A DNA stretch of 64,000 bases from the NCBI RefSeq assembly GCF_001043175.1, contig NZ_CP011494.1, forward strand, positions 1,860,001 to 1,924,000, read 5' to 3'. The notes under the pieces were generated by a model. The model had not been told where the DNA came from, did not search any database, and saw only the letters and a list, made by a program, of their open reading frames with translations. Positions 29,003-37,033 of the stretch are shown here, one piece after another (within the stretch, counting starts at the first letter, position 1; each line of letters starts with the position of its first letter). Both the position numbers and the translations under genes were made by a program. Origin of the DNA: Marinobacter psychrophilus. GTDB taxonomy: Bacteria; Pseudomonadota; Gammaproteobacteria; Pseudomonadales; Oleiphilaceae.

Positions 29003-29905
29003 TCACATCTTGCCGGTAGATCCCGACTTTTGCTGCAGGTCGAAGATCGACGTGTAGCCGCCCGACCAATCTGGTGGCATTTGACAGGGGCGCGGGTCGT
29101 GATGAGCCCAGCGTGCCTGTTTTCCACGGAGAATGGCCTGATTGTAATTGGGTGTGGATATCGGGTTGCGAGTGTAGGGAAGGGCATCTGCCGATGACAA
29201 GGTTGTTAGGAATAGCGGTCGACCGCTATTGCTCTTGTTTACTGCTGAGCCGTGGATGGTGCGGCAGTTATGAATAGTCACCGAACCTGCCGGCCCCGAC
29301 AGGTACTGGGCATTTTCGGTGCCCAGTGTAGCCAGATCGGCTTTGTTCAAGTGACCCGTCCAATTCCCATGGTCGTCGTAAAGATCGAACAGAGGGAGCT
29401 TGTGGCTGCCAGGAATGACTCCTAACGGGCCCTGCTCAGGTGAGCAATCGTACAAATAGGTGCCTATGGTGAGAGGTGAGTAATTAGTGTGCGGCCAGAA
29501 TTGGATATCCTGGTGCCACTTAACGTCCATTCCCCCAGAGGGCGCTTTGAAGTTGAGCTTGGTGTGGTGATACATCACATCGGGGCCCAGCAAGTCCGCG
29601 GCGATATCGCCCAGGAGCGACTCGGAAACATAACGCCAGTATGTGGCGTGGTGGTCCACCGGGCTGCTCAGGCGCCTCAATCGAGGTTGTTCGCTTGAGT
29701 GCCCCTTTTCCAGATCCCATATGGCGTCAGAGAGAGTCATTTGTCGGGTTTGCTCTACCACCTCATCCGTGGCATGGCGCAGCTTTTTTATCCATTCTTC
29801 GGGAATAATGCGCTCAAGCAGCAGGTAGCCATTCTCGAAGTAAAACTCTCGTTGTGCCTGTGTCAGTAAGCGTGGCGTTAGAGCCAGAATGTCTTCGGGA
29901 GCCAT
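29003..29905 (-). CDS. phytanoyl-CoA dioxygenase (PhyH)-family Fe(II)/2OG oxygenase
   Basis: Cytoplasmic non-heme iron hydroxylase of 300 aa. The facial triad is visible as His131, Asp133 (WHQD) and His218 (RTIHGS), with Arg229 placed to bind 2-oxoglutarate. ATG 29905 has GAAGGAG upstream; the longer frame runs into a GCGCCAT repeat and is not believed. It reads leftward toward the Fe-ADH gene, and the two converge. An AATATATCAG motif lies about 90 nt before its start. PhyH relatives hydroxylate acyl-CoAs, ectoine, phosphonates and other small molecules, so the substrate stays open. Confidence 0.85.
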   Translation of the reverse strand: MAPEDILALTPRLLTQAQREFYFENGYLLLERIIPEEWIKKLRHATDEVVEQTRQMTLSDAIWDLEKGHSSEQPRLRRLSSPVDHHATYWRYVSESLLGDIAADLLGPDVMYHHTKLNFKAPSGGMDVKWHQDIQFWPHTNYSPLTIGTYLYDCSPEQGPLGVIPGSHKLPLFDLYDDHGNWTGHLNKADLATLGTENAQYLSGPAGSVTIHNCRTIHGSAVNKSNSGRPLFLTTLSSADALPYTRNPISTPNYNQAILRGKQARWAHHDPRPCQMPPDWSGGYTSIFDLQQKSGSTGKM

Positions 29906-29962
29906 ACGCTGTTCTCCTTCTTCTATTTTTATGGATATGAGACGCCGATCTGAATTCACTAT

Positions 29963-29983
29963 GCGCCATGCGCCATGCGCCAT
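29963..29983. repeat. three tandem copies of the heptamer GCGCCAT
   Basis: GCGCCAT occurs three times head to tail, followed by a diverged GCGTGAT. It lies between the PhyH gene and its candidate operator, in the 5' leader. A slippage-prone repeat at this position could alter spacing, but no function is shown. Confidence 0.8.
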
Positions 29984-29996
29984 GCGTGATCCGAGA

Positions 29997-30008
29997 TTAA
30001 TATATCAG
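29997..30008. promoter_or_regulatory. candidate regulon operator, copy B (PhyH upstream)
   Basis: TTAATATATCAG, sharing AATATATCAG with the copy at 30146-30156. It is about 90 nt upstream of the leftward PhyH start and continues into ACTGAT, giving ATCAG-AC-TGAT, a partial inverted repeat. Confidence 0.5.
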
Positions 30009-30145
30009 ACTGATGCCTCTTATGTGAAGATTCGTTCCCATCACTTTTCTTAGGGCTTTGAAGCTCTTTCAAAGGCACTACGCAGTAAAAATCAGGTCTA
30101 CCGAAGCGCGATTTAAAAGGGCTTGCCATGACTTTACTTTTTATC

Positions 30146-30156
30146 TAATATATCAG
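30146..30156. promoter_or_regulatory. candidate regulon operator, copy C (DUF6166 / hydroxylase operon)
   Basis: TAATATATCAG, 31 nt before the ATG of the DUF6166 gene. The same core appears 150 nt to the left in front of PhyH, so the divergent promoters each have their own copy. Confidence 0.5.
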
Positions 30157-30187
30157 TTGAATACAAAATATTGTCTGGGGTGCACGC

Positions 30188-30487
30188 ATGAAGACATATA
30201 GAGGTGATCGAACTATTGACGGGCTTGAAGTGACTGTCGATGGAATTTCACTGGACCAGAACTTTGACTTGAAAGTGGTCTCTGAGGATGGTTTTGAGTG
30301 GGGATATGAGGGCGCGTCGCCGGCACAGCTCGCCCTGGCCATACTCGCGGACGTAAGGGGAAACGAGCATGCTCTGGCCAACTACGAGCTGTTTATGCGT
30401 GAGATTGTGTCTAACTTCAATAATGAGTGGGAGATGACCGCCGCAGATATTGATGAAGCACTTGAAAATATCGGAGCCAGGGCCTGA
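30188..30487 (+). CDS. DUF6166-type small protein
   Basis: A 99-aa acidic soluble protein. The pattern YRGDRTIDGLEVTVDG at the N-terminus, then FEWGYEGASPAQLALAILAD and a C-terminal WEMTAADIDEAL, matches what I recall of the DUF6166 family; its function is unknown. GGGGTG lies about 6 nt before the ATG. It is followed 74 nt later by the hydroxylase-superfamily gene in the same direction and shares the upstream ATATATCAG site. Nothing indicates catalysis; it could be a regulatory or accessory protein. Confidence 0.6.
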   Translation: MKTYRGDRTIDGLEVTVDGISLDQNFDLKVVSEDGFEWGYEGASPAQLALAILADVRGNEHALANYELFMREIVSNFNNEWEMTAADIDEALENIGARA

Positions 30488-30561
30488 GTGGCAGGCAGTA
30501 TACGCAACCGCGAAAAGCCAAGCGGGGCGATCAACGGCAGTACCTTCCAAATGAGGTATAA

Positions 30562-31374
30562 ATGATGGAATTTCCAAATTCACAGATGAAAGATCGACAG
30601 CGGAACTATCGTGAGCTTTTTCGGAGCCGCTTGGCAGGTTGGTACAACGGTTGGCTGCACGTTGCCGTCATTTACATAATCGGCTTTACGGCCATCTATA
30701 TCTATGTTGAAAACCTGAACGCGGTTCAGTGGTGGGAATGGCTAGCCATTCCTGTGGTCCTCCTCATATGTAACATCTTCGAATGGTATCTGCATGCTCA
30801 GGTCATGCACCGGCCGCGCCGGTCCCCTGGCCTCAAAGCGGTTTATACCCGACATACGCTGATGCACCACCAATTCTTTACGGAACACGAAATGCGGTTT
30901 TCCGATCATCGTGATTGGCGGGTGACGTTCTTTCCACCCTTCGCTTTGATCATCTTTATTCTAATCTCTATTCCCGGTGCCTTAATCGCGGCTTGGATAC
31001 TGACACCGAACGTGGGGTGGCTCGTCATGGTGAGTACAACGAGCATGTATTTGTTGTATGAGTTCATGCACTTTTGCTGTCACGTGGAGGAGAACTGGTT
31101 CGTGCGTAATACGCCGTTTGTCAACACGATTCGCCGCCATCATACGGCACATCATGACCAGTCCATTATGATGGAACGCAACATGAACCTGACCTTTCCG
31201 ATTGGGGACTGGCTGTTCGGGACGTCTGACCTTGACAGGGGGCTGCTGGGCCACCTTTTTAACGGCTATAGCACAAAATACGTTAAACAGAACATGCGCA
31301 AGACCTCGCGCACACCTCGGGGCAATCGCGCTGCGGCGGCGAAGGGCGGCTCTGCAGATGTCCAGACAATGTGA
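30562..31374 (+). CDS. fatty-acid-hydroxylase/sterol-desaturase superfamily membrane enzyme
   Basis: Membrane di-iron oxygenase of 270 aa with about four helices and the superfamily's His clusters: H78-x4-H83, H98-x3-HH (102-103), H170-x3-H174 and HH-x2-HH (193-198). Such enzymes hydroxylate or desaturate lipids or sterols using O2 and an external electron donor; no donor protein is encoded beside it. GAGGT precedes two in-frame ATGs (30562 and 30565); either is possible. The C-terminus (about 245-270) is basic and low-complexity. Its position in the block with PhyH and Fe-ADH suggests a role in oxidising a lipid-like substrate. Confidence 0.83.
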   Translation: MMEFPNSQMKDRQRNYRELFRSRLAGWYNGWLHVAVIYIIGFTAIYIYVENLNAVQWWEWLAIPVVLLICNIFEWYLHAQVMHRPRRSPGLKAVYTRHTLMHHQFFTEHEMRFSDHRDWRVTFFPPFALIIFILISIPGALIAAWILTPNVGWLVMVSTTSMYLLYEFMHFCCHVEENWFVRNTPFVNTIRRHHTAHHDQSIMMERNMNLTFPIGDWLFGTSDLDRGLLGHLFNGYSTKYVKQNMRKTSRTPRGNRAAAAKGGSADVQTM

Positions 31375-31413
31375 GCCTCGTTTGAACTGGAAGGGCAAGA
31401 GCTGCTTCTGTTA

Positions 31414-31451
31414 CACCTACCAAGTCGCTTACAAAGTTGACTTGGTAGGTG
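31414..31451. repeat. perfect 13-bp inverted repeat
   Basis: CACCTACCAAGTC (31414-31426) and GACTTGGTAGGTG (31439-31451) form a perfect 13-bp stem with a 12-nt loop, 40 nt after the hydroxylase stop. It is followed by GACGCAATTTTAAAGG, which lacks a clean T run, so it is either a weak terminator/processing hairpin or a protein-binding palindrome. Confidence 0.75.
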
Positions 31452-31646
31452 ACGCAATTTTAAAGGAGTGCCAGAGGCGGGTATTGGCCAGGAACAAGGC
31501 ACCCTATCTGCTGATGGGTCTTTATGCTCTGCCTACCTTCAGTGTGAGTGCCGCTTTGGTGGCGTTTGCAGGGTCGCCCAAATCGTGGGTTTTTAGAACC
31601 GAAGCGTCTTTTGGCTTTCCTTTTACTTCTATGAAGGAGAAGAACT

Positions 31647-31829
31647 ATGCCTAACCGTATGAAGGCTATCCTCACCGTTCTGGTGATCATTGTCGCAGTC
31701 GTTTTTCATATCTATCAAGCGTCTGCAGCTCAGGAAGTGACACAATGGCTAGTACTGGGGCTGGGCGCTTTTATGATCGCAACCCTGTGGTTATTTCCAG
31801 AGGCGGGAAATAAAGACAGTAAGCGCTAA
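31647..31829 (+). CDS. two-helix small membrane protein, unknown function
   Basis: 60 aa with two hydrophobic helices (about 6-24 and 34-50) joined by a short SAAQEVTQ loop and a charged GNKDSKR tail. It has an excellent ribosome site (AAGGAGAA, 6 nt before ATG 31647), which is why I keep it although no family is recognised. It follows the hydroxylase gene by about 270 nt and precedes the GntR regulator. Confidence 0.55.
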   Translation: MPNRMKAILTVLVIIVAVVFHIYQASAAQEVTQWLVLGLGAFMIATLWLFPEAGNKDSKR

Positions 31830-32071
31830 TGTCAATTGTGTTCAGTTCGATCACCTGCCAAGCCCCAGAGCAAAGAGCAGGCCGTTAAAAGTCACTGAAG
31901 CAATCGCACGGGGTACCAGGATCGCAGTTAACGTCTGGGCGATCTACAATGGTGTCCTCTGACGTACCGCTAATTTCATGTCGACGAAATATATGTCAGT
32001 GTCGGCGGTGGCAATGTAAAACGAGCTATGTCGCCCACTGCACTGCGCCACATTCTTTTGGAGGGAACTAG

Positions 32072-32752
32072 GTGCTAGAAAAGACGTTACACACGCCTGT
32101 GAGGACCACAGCAAGAAAGCATACTGGTACACTGACCGAGCAAGCTTATAAGGAAATGGAAGAGTTGATTGTGACCCTGCAACTCTCGCCTGGTGAAGTG
32201 CTGTCAGAAGCCTCGTTGACCGAACTGCTTGGCATTGGGCGTACACCCATTCGTGAGGCACTCCAGCGGCTTGCTCTCGAAGGTCTGGTGGTCATTCTGC
32301 CCCGGCGCGGTATTTTTGTCTCAGAAGTCAATGTCCGAAGCCAACTTGAACTGCTGCGTGTGCGTCGGGAAGTCGAGCGGCTCATGGTTAGGTTAGCGGC
32401 AGGTCGCGCCACTGCACTGGAGCACGAGCAATTCATAGAGATAGCCGATGCTATGGTAAAGACCTCCTATAGCAACGACGACGCGGAGTTTATGCGTCTC
32501 GACCAAGAATTCAATTCCCTCATTTCCAGTACCTGTCGTAACGACTACGCCCGGAAAACAATGGGGCTACTGCAAGGGCTCGCCCGGCGGTTCTGGTATC
32601 AACATTATAAAGAGGCTCTCGATCTGCCGCTGTGCGCGAGTCTGCATGCCAATCTTGCCCGCGCGATCGGTCGCGGCGATGGTGATGGCGCCGCCGAGGC
32701 CTCGGACAAACTCATTGACTATATTGAGCAGTTTGCACGAGCCACGGTGTAG
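32072..32752 (+). CDS. GntR-family (FCD subfamily) transcriptional regulator
   Basis: 226 aa. N-terminal winged helix (about 20-85; SEASLTELLGIGRTPIREAL is the recognition region) and C-terminal all-helical FCD ligand domain (about 90-220). The start is GTG 32072 with GGAGGG 6 nt upstream. The FCD metal site is partly altered: Asp144 is followed by Asn148 where the usual pattern is D-x3-H, while His192 is kept. It stands at the right end of the TRAP/PhyH/Fe-ADH block and is the best candidate to bind the ATATATCAG-type sites there; a related AAATATATGTCAGTG lies in its own leader (31987-32001). Confidence 0.85.
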   Translation: MLEKTLHTPVRTTARKHTGTLTEQAYKEMEELIVTLQLSPGEVLSEASLTELLGIGRTPIREALQRLALEGLVVILPRRGIFVSEVNVRSQLELLRVRREVERLMVRLAAGRATALEHEQFIEIADAMVKTSYSNDDAEFMRLDQEFNSLISSTCRNDYARKTMGLLQGLARRFWYQHYKEALDLPLCASLHANLARAIGRGDGDGAAEASDKLIDYIEQFARATV

Positions 32753-32827
32753 CTAACCTTAAACCGCGAACTTCACTACATTCACCCTCCAGCCTGACAG
32801 GCAGTTCAGCAATACGGATCATTTGTA

Positions 32828-32923
32828 ATGAGCACGCCCGAGGAAATTGAGCGGGCATTGGAAGACTTTGATGGCCCGCCGTTTCTAAACCGATTAACGT
32901 CCGAAAGAAAATCAGGGCAGTAA
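32828..32923 (+). CDS. possible 31-aa peptide or gene fragment
   Basis: A short frame (MSTPEEIERALEDFDGPPF...) with protein-like composition lies between the GntR gene and the binding-protein gene. There is no clear ribosome site. It may be the N-terminal scrap of a deleted gene. Low confidence. Confidence 0.2.
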   Translation: MSTPEEIERALEDFDGPPFLNRLTSERKSGQ

Positions 32924-32976
32924 AAAGACTTGGGATTGGATGCAGGGTCGCAACCGGTCATAGCGTCCGAGTCGCG

Positions 32977-33774
32977 CTAATCTTCGAATGTCACGTTATA
33001 CTTCTGAAGCAGCATTTTTACTCTTTCGCCCTTCATCGATCGGCGTCCCTCATTCCAGATTTTTATGAGCTTCTGTCTTTTTGAGGCTGGCATTTGTCTT
33101 GAAAAGATTGGAATTTCAATCAGTTTCTTTTCGAAACCGGGGCGCACAATCTTAAGCTCATCATTCAGGTTCAGCCGATTTAAAGCATACTGAAGGACAA
33201 GGTCGTTATCTGCGTATAAGTCCACTCTGTTTTCTTTGATCATGTGAAAGACTCGATCAACCACATCATCGTAACCCGCAATTACCTCAACGAAGTTCAA
33301 GTTTTTTGGGTCATCGATATAGTTTTGATAGTCAGCACTGATTGAGCTGTAGTCCCAGCCTGGCCCAGTTGCGATGCGCTTGTCTTTTATGGACTCAATC
33401 CCATTGTAGCGCCACGAATCATCGCGTCTGATCACAAAGGCTGTTGTGTACGCAAACGTTTCTTCACTAGCATACACGAAGTAATGTTCTGAACTTTTTG
33501 AAAACAGGTACTCTGGCAACATATCGCAAAAACCCTCTGCCACCATATCCAGCCCCCTTGCCAGAGGAACTTCATAATATTCAAGGCTATAGCCTTTTTC
33601 TGTATATATTTGCTCTAGCATATCTATTACAACACCACGGTCAGAAGATTCTTCTGACGGAAATATTGTCATTGGAGCCCATTTGTCATAGCAAACTTTT
33701 AGTGTTTCAGCTTGACTAGAATTGGCCGCACTGGTTCCTGCTAACAACAACACTAGGAATAAATAACGGTGCAT
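32977..33774 (-). CDS. periplasmic family-3 solute-binding protein
   Basis: 265 aa in the SBP_bac_3 fold. ATG 33774 gives a clean signal peptide (MHRYLFLVLLLAG, cleavage near SSQAE) and lies 4 nt after the stop of the diguanylate cyclase gene. The body shows the VCYDKWAPMTIF opening strand and the usual two-lobe pattern (RIATGPGWDYSSI, RVDLYADNDLVLQYAL). No ABC permease or ATPase is nearby, so it more likely serves as a periplasmic ligand sensor for the cyclase encoded just upstream than as a transporter part. The ligand is unknown. Confidence 0.75.
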   Translation of the reverse strand: MHRYLFLVLLLAGTSAANSSQAETLKVCYDKWAPMTIFPSEESSDRGVVIDMLEQIYTEKGYSLEYYEVPLARGLDMVAEGFCDMLPEYLFSKSSEHYFVYASEETFAYTTAFVIRRDDSWRYNGIESIKDKRIATGPGWDYSSISADYQNYIDDPKNLNFVEVIAGYDDVVDRVFHMIKENRVDLYADNDLVLQYALNRLNLNDELKIVRPGFEKKLIEIPIFSRQMPASKRQKLIKIWNEGRRSMKGERVKMLLQKYNVTFED

Positions 33775-33778
33775 TTTT

Positions 33779-35059
33779 TCACTTTTCAACACGGTCACGG
33801 CCTTTATTTTTCGCACCATAAAGTTTCGTATCGGCGCGTTTGAATAATTCGTCAATTGAATGGTCTTCTGGTCCGGATGACTCAACGCCGAGGCTTACAG
33901 TGTAATTAACTGTTTTACCGTCAATTTCCAAAGTTGAATTACTGATAGCTGTTCGCATTTTATCAGCAAGTTGGAACGCGCCATCGATTCCCGTATCTGG
34001 AAGAAAGATTGCAAACTCTTCTCCGCCGAGTCTCCCGATAAGGTCCGAGTTTCTCAAAAAATCATAAATTGTTTGTGCGAAATGAATGAGTACTTTGTCA
34101 CCGATAAAATGACCGTACGTATCGTTAATGACTTTAAAATGATCTAAATCCATCAATATAAAGGATGCGGGCGACGTTTGGCGCTGAGAAAGAACGAGCA
34201 GATGTTGCGCAGTTTCAAAGAAACTTCCCCGGTTTAATGTGCCTGTCAAAGAATCCCTTCTAGCTAGATTCTCAAGTTTCTTGTTTAGTATCTGTAGTTC
34301 TTTTGTGCGCTTCGCAACGGCATTTTCTAGCCAGTTTCGCTTGGCTTGCTCGTCTTCTAATAGTCGTTCCCGATCCCGTTCCATGACAGATAGCATGTTA
34401 TTTATATGGTTTTGTAGCTGACCGAGTTCGTTATTTTCGATATTTGACAGGTGAATTCGTTTATTCACGTTTTGTTTCAGTTGCACTTCATCCACTTGCG
34501 ACATCAATTCTTTTAAGGGGATGGCCAGATAGCGATCTACAGCCCACACAAACAGCCAAAACAAAAAAGATAACTTTATGATCGCCGTAATTGCAATCAA
34601 AGAAAAACCGAACAAAACTCGATCTAAAACGACTTGTGACGATGAATAAAGTGTAAGCGACCCAAGAAATATCTCTTCCTCGTTAAGCGACCAATACAAG
34701 TCTGATTTTGTATCGAAAACTGACAGGGGGGCGGTGGCAGGAGTGTAGGATCTTTTGGAAAGCATATTCTTTGCGTACTTATCTAAAATATCGACACCCT
34801 CAATGACTGGCATTTTGACCAGACCGACGACGAGTGCATCCAGTTGATTCTGATTGTATTGCCACAGACTCGTAGCAATAGGACCGCGGACGGTATCTTC
34901 CAACTGCTTCAATTCATTTATTATTGAATCTTGCGTTTTTAAATATTCAGTCAAGAACTGCATGCCTGTGATGAGGCAAGCGACGCCAAAATAGATGGAA
35001 AAAATAATGCGCATCAATTTTTGGGATAAATTTTTTGGACGAAGAAAACGTGCAAACAC
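33779..35059 (-). CDS. membrane-bound diguanylate cyclase
   Basis: About 426 aa. N-terminal helix (about 15-37), periplasmic domain (about 40-155), second helix (about 160-185), a HAMP-like linker and coiled coil (about 200-270) and a C-terminal GGDEF domain with intact GGEEF active site (about 345-349), so it should make cyclic di-GMP. I prefer GTG 35059 (GGAAGGGG 7 nt upstream) to the ATG 30 nt earlier. Its stop is 4 nt from the solute-binding protein start, so the pair is co-translated. Confidence 0.85.
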   Translation of the reverse strand: MFARFLRPKNLSQKLMRIIFSIYFGVACLITGMQFLTEYLKTQDSIINELKQLEDTVRGPIATSLWQYNQNQLDALVVGLVKMPVIEGVDILDKYAKNMLSKRSYTPATAPLSVFDTKSDLYWSLNEEEIFLGSLTLYSSSQVVLDRVLFGFSLIAITAIIKLSFLFWLFVWAVDRYLAIPLKELMSQVDEVQLKQNVNKRIHLSNIENNELGQLQNHINNMLSVMERDRERLLEDEQAKRNWLENAVAKRTKELQILNKKLENLARRDSLTGTLNRGSFFETAQHLLVLSQRQTSPASFILMDLDHFKVINDTYGHFIGDKVLIHFAQTIYDFLRNSDLIGRLGGEEFAIFLPDTGIDGAFQLADKMRTAISNSTLEIDGKTVNYTVSLGVESSGPEDHSIDELFKRADTKLYGAKNKGRDRVEK

Positions 35060-35413
35060 TAAATTACCCCTTCCCAAAAAATGGCACATAATTTTTAACC
35101 GTAGGTGAGTCTGACACTTAATGAAATAGACTTCAGAATCTTCTAAACAACGGATAATTTTGCCGAGAACTCCTTCTTTGGTAGGAACTCATCGTGGGAG
35201 CAATCTGTATCGAGGTTGAACCTTGATCTGAAGCGGGCCGCTACCAAAAAAACGACGAACGTGCCCTTCAACAGTTCCTTTGAATTGTGCATACAACGTA
35301 TTGAAAAAATTCGAGTATATTTAAAAATTCTTCTGGCCGGCTAACCATTGAAACAAAATTGTCATAATTTTGACTTATGCTCACCGTGAACGTTTCGAGA
35401 GGTAGTTCACGTT
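35060..35413. other. divergent promoter region, no gene
   Basis: A 354-bp gap between the leftward cyclase gene and the rightward chemoreceptor gene. The right part (about 35290-35390) is A+T-rich and probably holds the chemoreceptor promoter; I could not assign boxes with confidence. Confidence 0.5.
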
Positions 35414-37027
35414 ATGCGTCTTACCGTCCATCAGCGCTTAATAATGTTTTCTGGGTTTTGTTTAATAGCTCTTACCGGTCTGACATGGCTTTCTACGTCA
35501 GTGGTGCGGGAGGCTGAGGAGGCAACGGATCGATTGGTACGAGAGCAGATGTCGGATGTCTGGCTGCTTACGGATCTGGATCGCAGCCATCGCCAACTTA
35601 AGGACTTGTCCTACAAAATTAAAGCTCAGCTGCTGCTTTGGGATGAGATCGATGCGCAGTTTGAAGAAACCTCGGCGGCGATCAACGCGCAATGGCAGTC
35701 AGCTCTCGGCAATCCGCGCCTGCAAGGCTGGGCTGAGGAGAACATGGAGGCCCACCAGGCCGTTTTGAACCTGCTTGGGGCTCTGAAAGAACCTATCGAT
35801 GAAGCCAGTTATTATTCGGCCGGTAAAGTGGTGGACTTTCAGCTTTATCAAGCCCTTGATCCTATGCTTGAAGACATCGATGCCCGGCGCTTGGTTGGCC
35901 GCCAACAGGCGGAAGCTGGGTCTGCCGCGCTGGTCGAATTCCTCGAACAGCAACAACACTTGTTGGTTTGGGGATCCCTTTTTGTCTTGTTTGGCATCCT
36001 GCTATTAACCTACTGGCTTCGCCGCACAGTAACCACGAGGCTTCAGTTGATCGCGGAACGCCTCCGGTCCATGGAAGCCGCTTCAGACCTTTCCACACCG
36101 CTGCCGATTTCAGGACGTGATGAAGTAACGGCTGTGGCGTTAGCAATCAACGGTCTGATTGAAAAATTCAAACTGTTCGTGGGGGATGTCACAGACGCTG
36201 CAGCTGCCTTGCAGCAGCGTTCAGCCAATCTGGATGAGCAGGCCGATGCGGTTCAGGCTTCGTCGTTACACAACACTCGCCAGATTCACGATGTGGTTTC
36301 ATCAATGAACGCCATTACCAAGAGCGCAAGCCAGATTGAACAATCAGCGCAGCATTCCCGAACGCAGGTCACTGGTGCTGTGGCAGGCAACGATAATGTT
36401 CAGAACCAGCTGCGCGAGAGTGAGCGTGCCGCTGAACATGCGATTGAGGTCATTAATCGCGTGGCAGGAGCGATTGAGGTCCTTCACGGTTCCAGTAAAA
36501 AAATCGAACAGGTGATTGGCGTGATTGCGGACATCGCTGAGCAGACCAACCTGCTGGCCCTGAACGCAGCGATTGAGGCGGCCCGCGCCGGAGAGCAGGG
36601 CCGGGGTTTCGCCGTTGTGGCCGATGAAGTACGAAGCCTGTCCCGTCGCACGGGTGAATCCACCCATCAGGTGCGTCAGTGGGTTAGCGAGCTTGTCACC
36701 CAGGTTAATCGCGCCAACGGCTTACTGGATGAGACCCGGGCAGCCGGTGACACTAACCGGGAGACGTTGGGAACACTCAAGACCCACCTGGCAGCACTTA
36801 AACAAACCTTTGACGATCTCAGCCATTTTACCACTGAGGTAGACGAGGCAGTGCACGTTCAAAGGGACGAGATTGGTCGGGTGGGGCGGCGCGCGGATGC
36901 GCTGGGAGAAAGCTCTCAGGGTCTGGAGCAGCATATCAGTCACACTAAAACGGTGAGCGATCAGTTGCGTGGGCAGTCAGAATCGCTGCGAGCCCTGATT
37001 TCTCGTTTCCAGATTCAGGGGGTATAA
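35414..37027 (+). CDS. methyl-accepting chemotaxis protein
   Basis: Transmembrane chemoreceptor of 537 aa. TM1 at about 9-28, a helical periplasmic sensor (about 30-185), TM2 (about 188-207), HAMP (about 208-260) and a cytoplasmic signalling domain with the conserved hairpin tip [20 protein letters not shown] (about 378-397) followed by [18 protein letters not shown]. It signals to CheA/CheW, which are not in the window. The gene for an EAL-GGDEF protein begins 6 nt after its stop, so a chemosensory input and c-di-GMP output may be expressed together. Confidence 0.9.
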   Translation: MRLTVHQRLIMFSGFCLIALTGLTWLSTSVVREAEEATDRLVREQMSDVWLLTDLDRSHRQLKDLSYKIKAQLLLWDEIDAQFEETSAAINAQWQSALGNPRLQGWAEENMEAHQAVLNLLGALKEPIDEASYYSAGKVVDFQLYQALDPMLEDIDARRLVGRQQAEAGSAALVEFLEQQQHLLVWGSLFVLFGILLLTYWLRRTVTTRLQLIAERLRSMEAASDLSTPLPISGRDEVTAVALAINGLIEKFKLFVGDVTDAAAALQQRSANLDEQADAVQASSLHNTRQIHDVVSSMNAITKSASQIEQSAQHSRTQVTGAVAGNDNVQNQLRESERAAEHAIEVINRVAGAIEVLHGSSKKIEQVIGVIADIAEQTNLLALNAAIEAARAGEQGRGFAVVADEVRSLSRRTGESTHQVRQWVSELVTQVNRANGLLDETRAAGDTNRETLGTLKTHLAALKQTFDDLSHFTTEVDEAVHVQRDEIGRVGRRADALGESSQGLEQHISHTKTVSDQLRGQSESLRALISRFQIQGV

Positions 37028-37033
37028 CACAGA

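Noticed and set aside
31202..31654. 150-codon frame on the plus strand after the hydroxylase gene
   Set aside because: Its first third overlaps the hydroxylase gene in another frame, it spans the perfect inverted repeat and it has no ribosome site; the small membrane protein at 31647 explains the good Shine-Dalgarno at its end.
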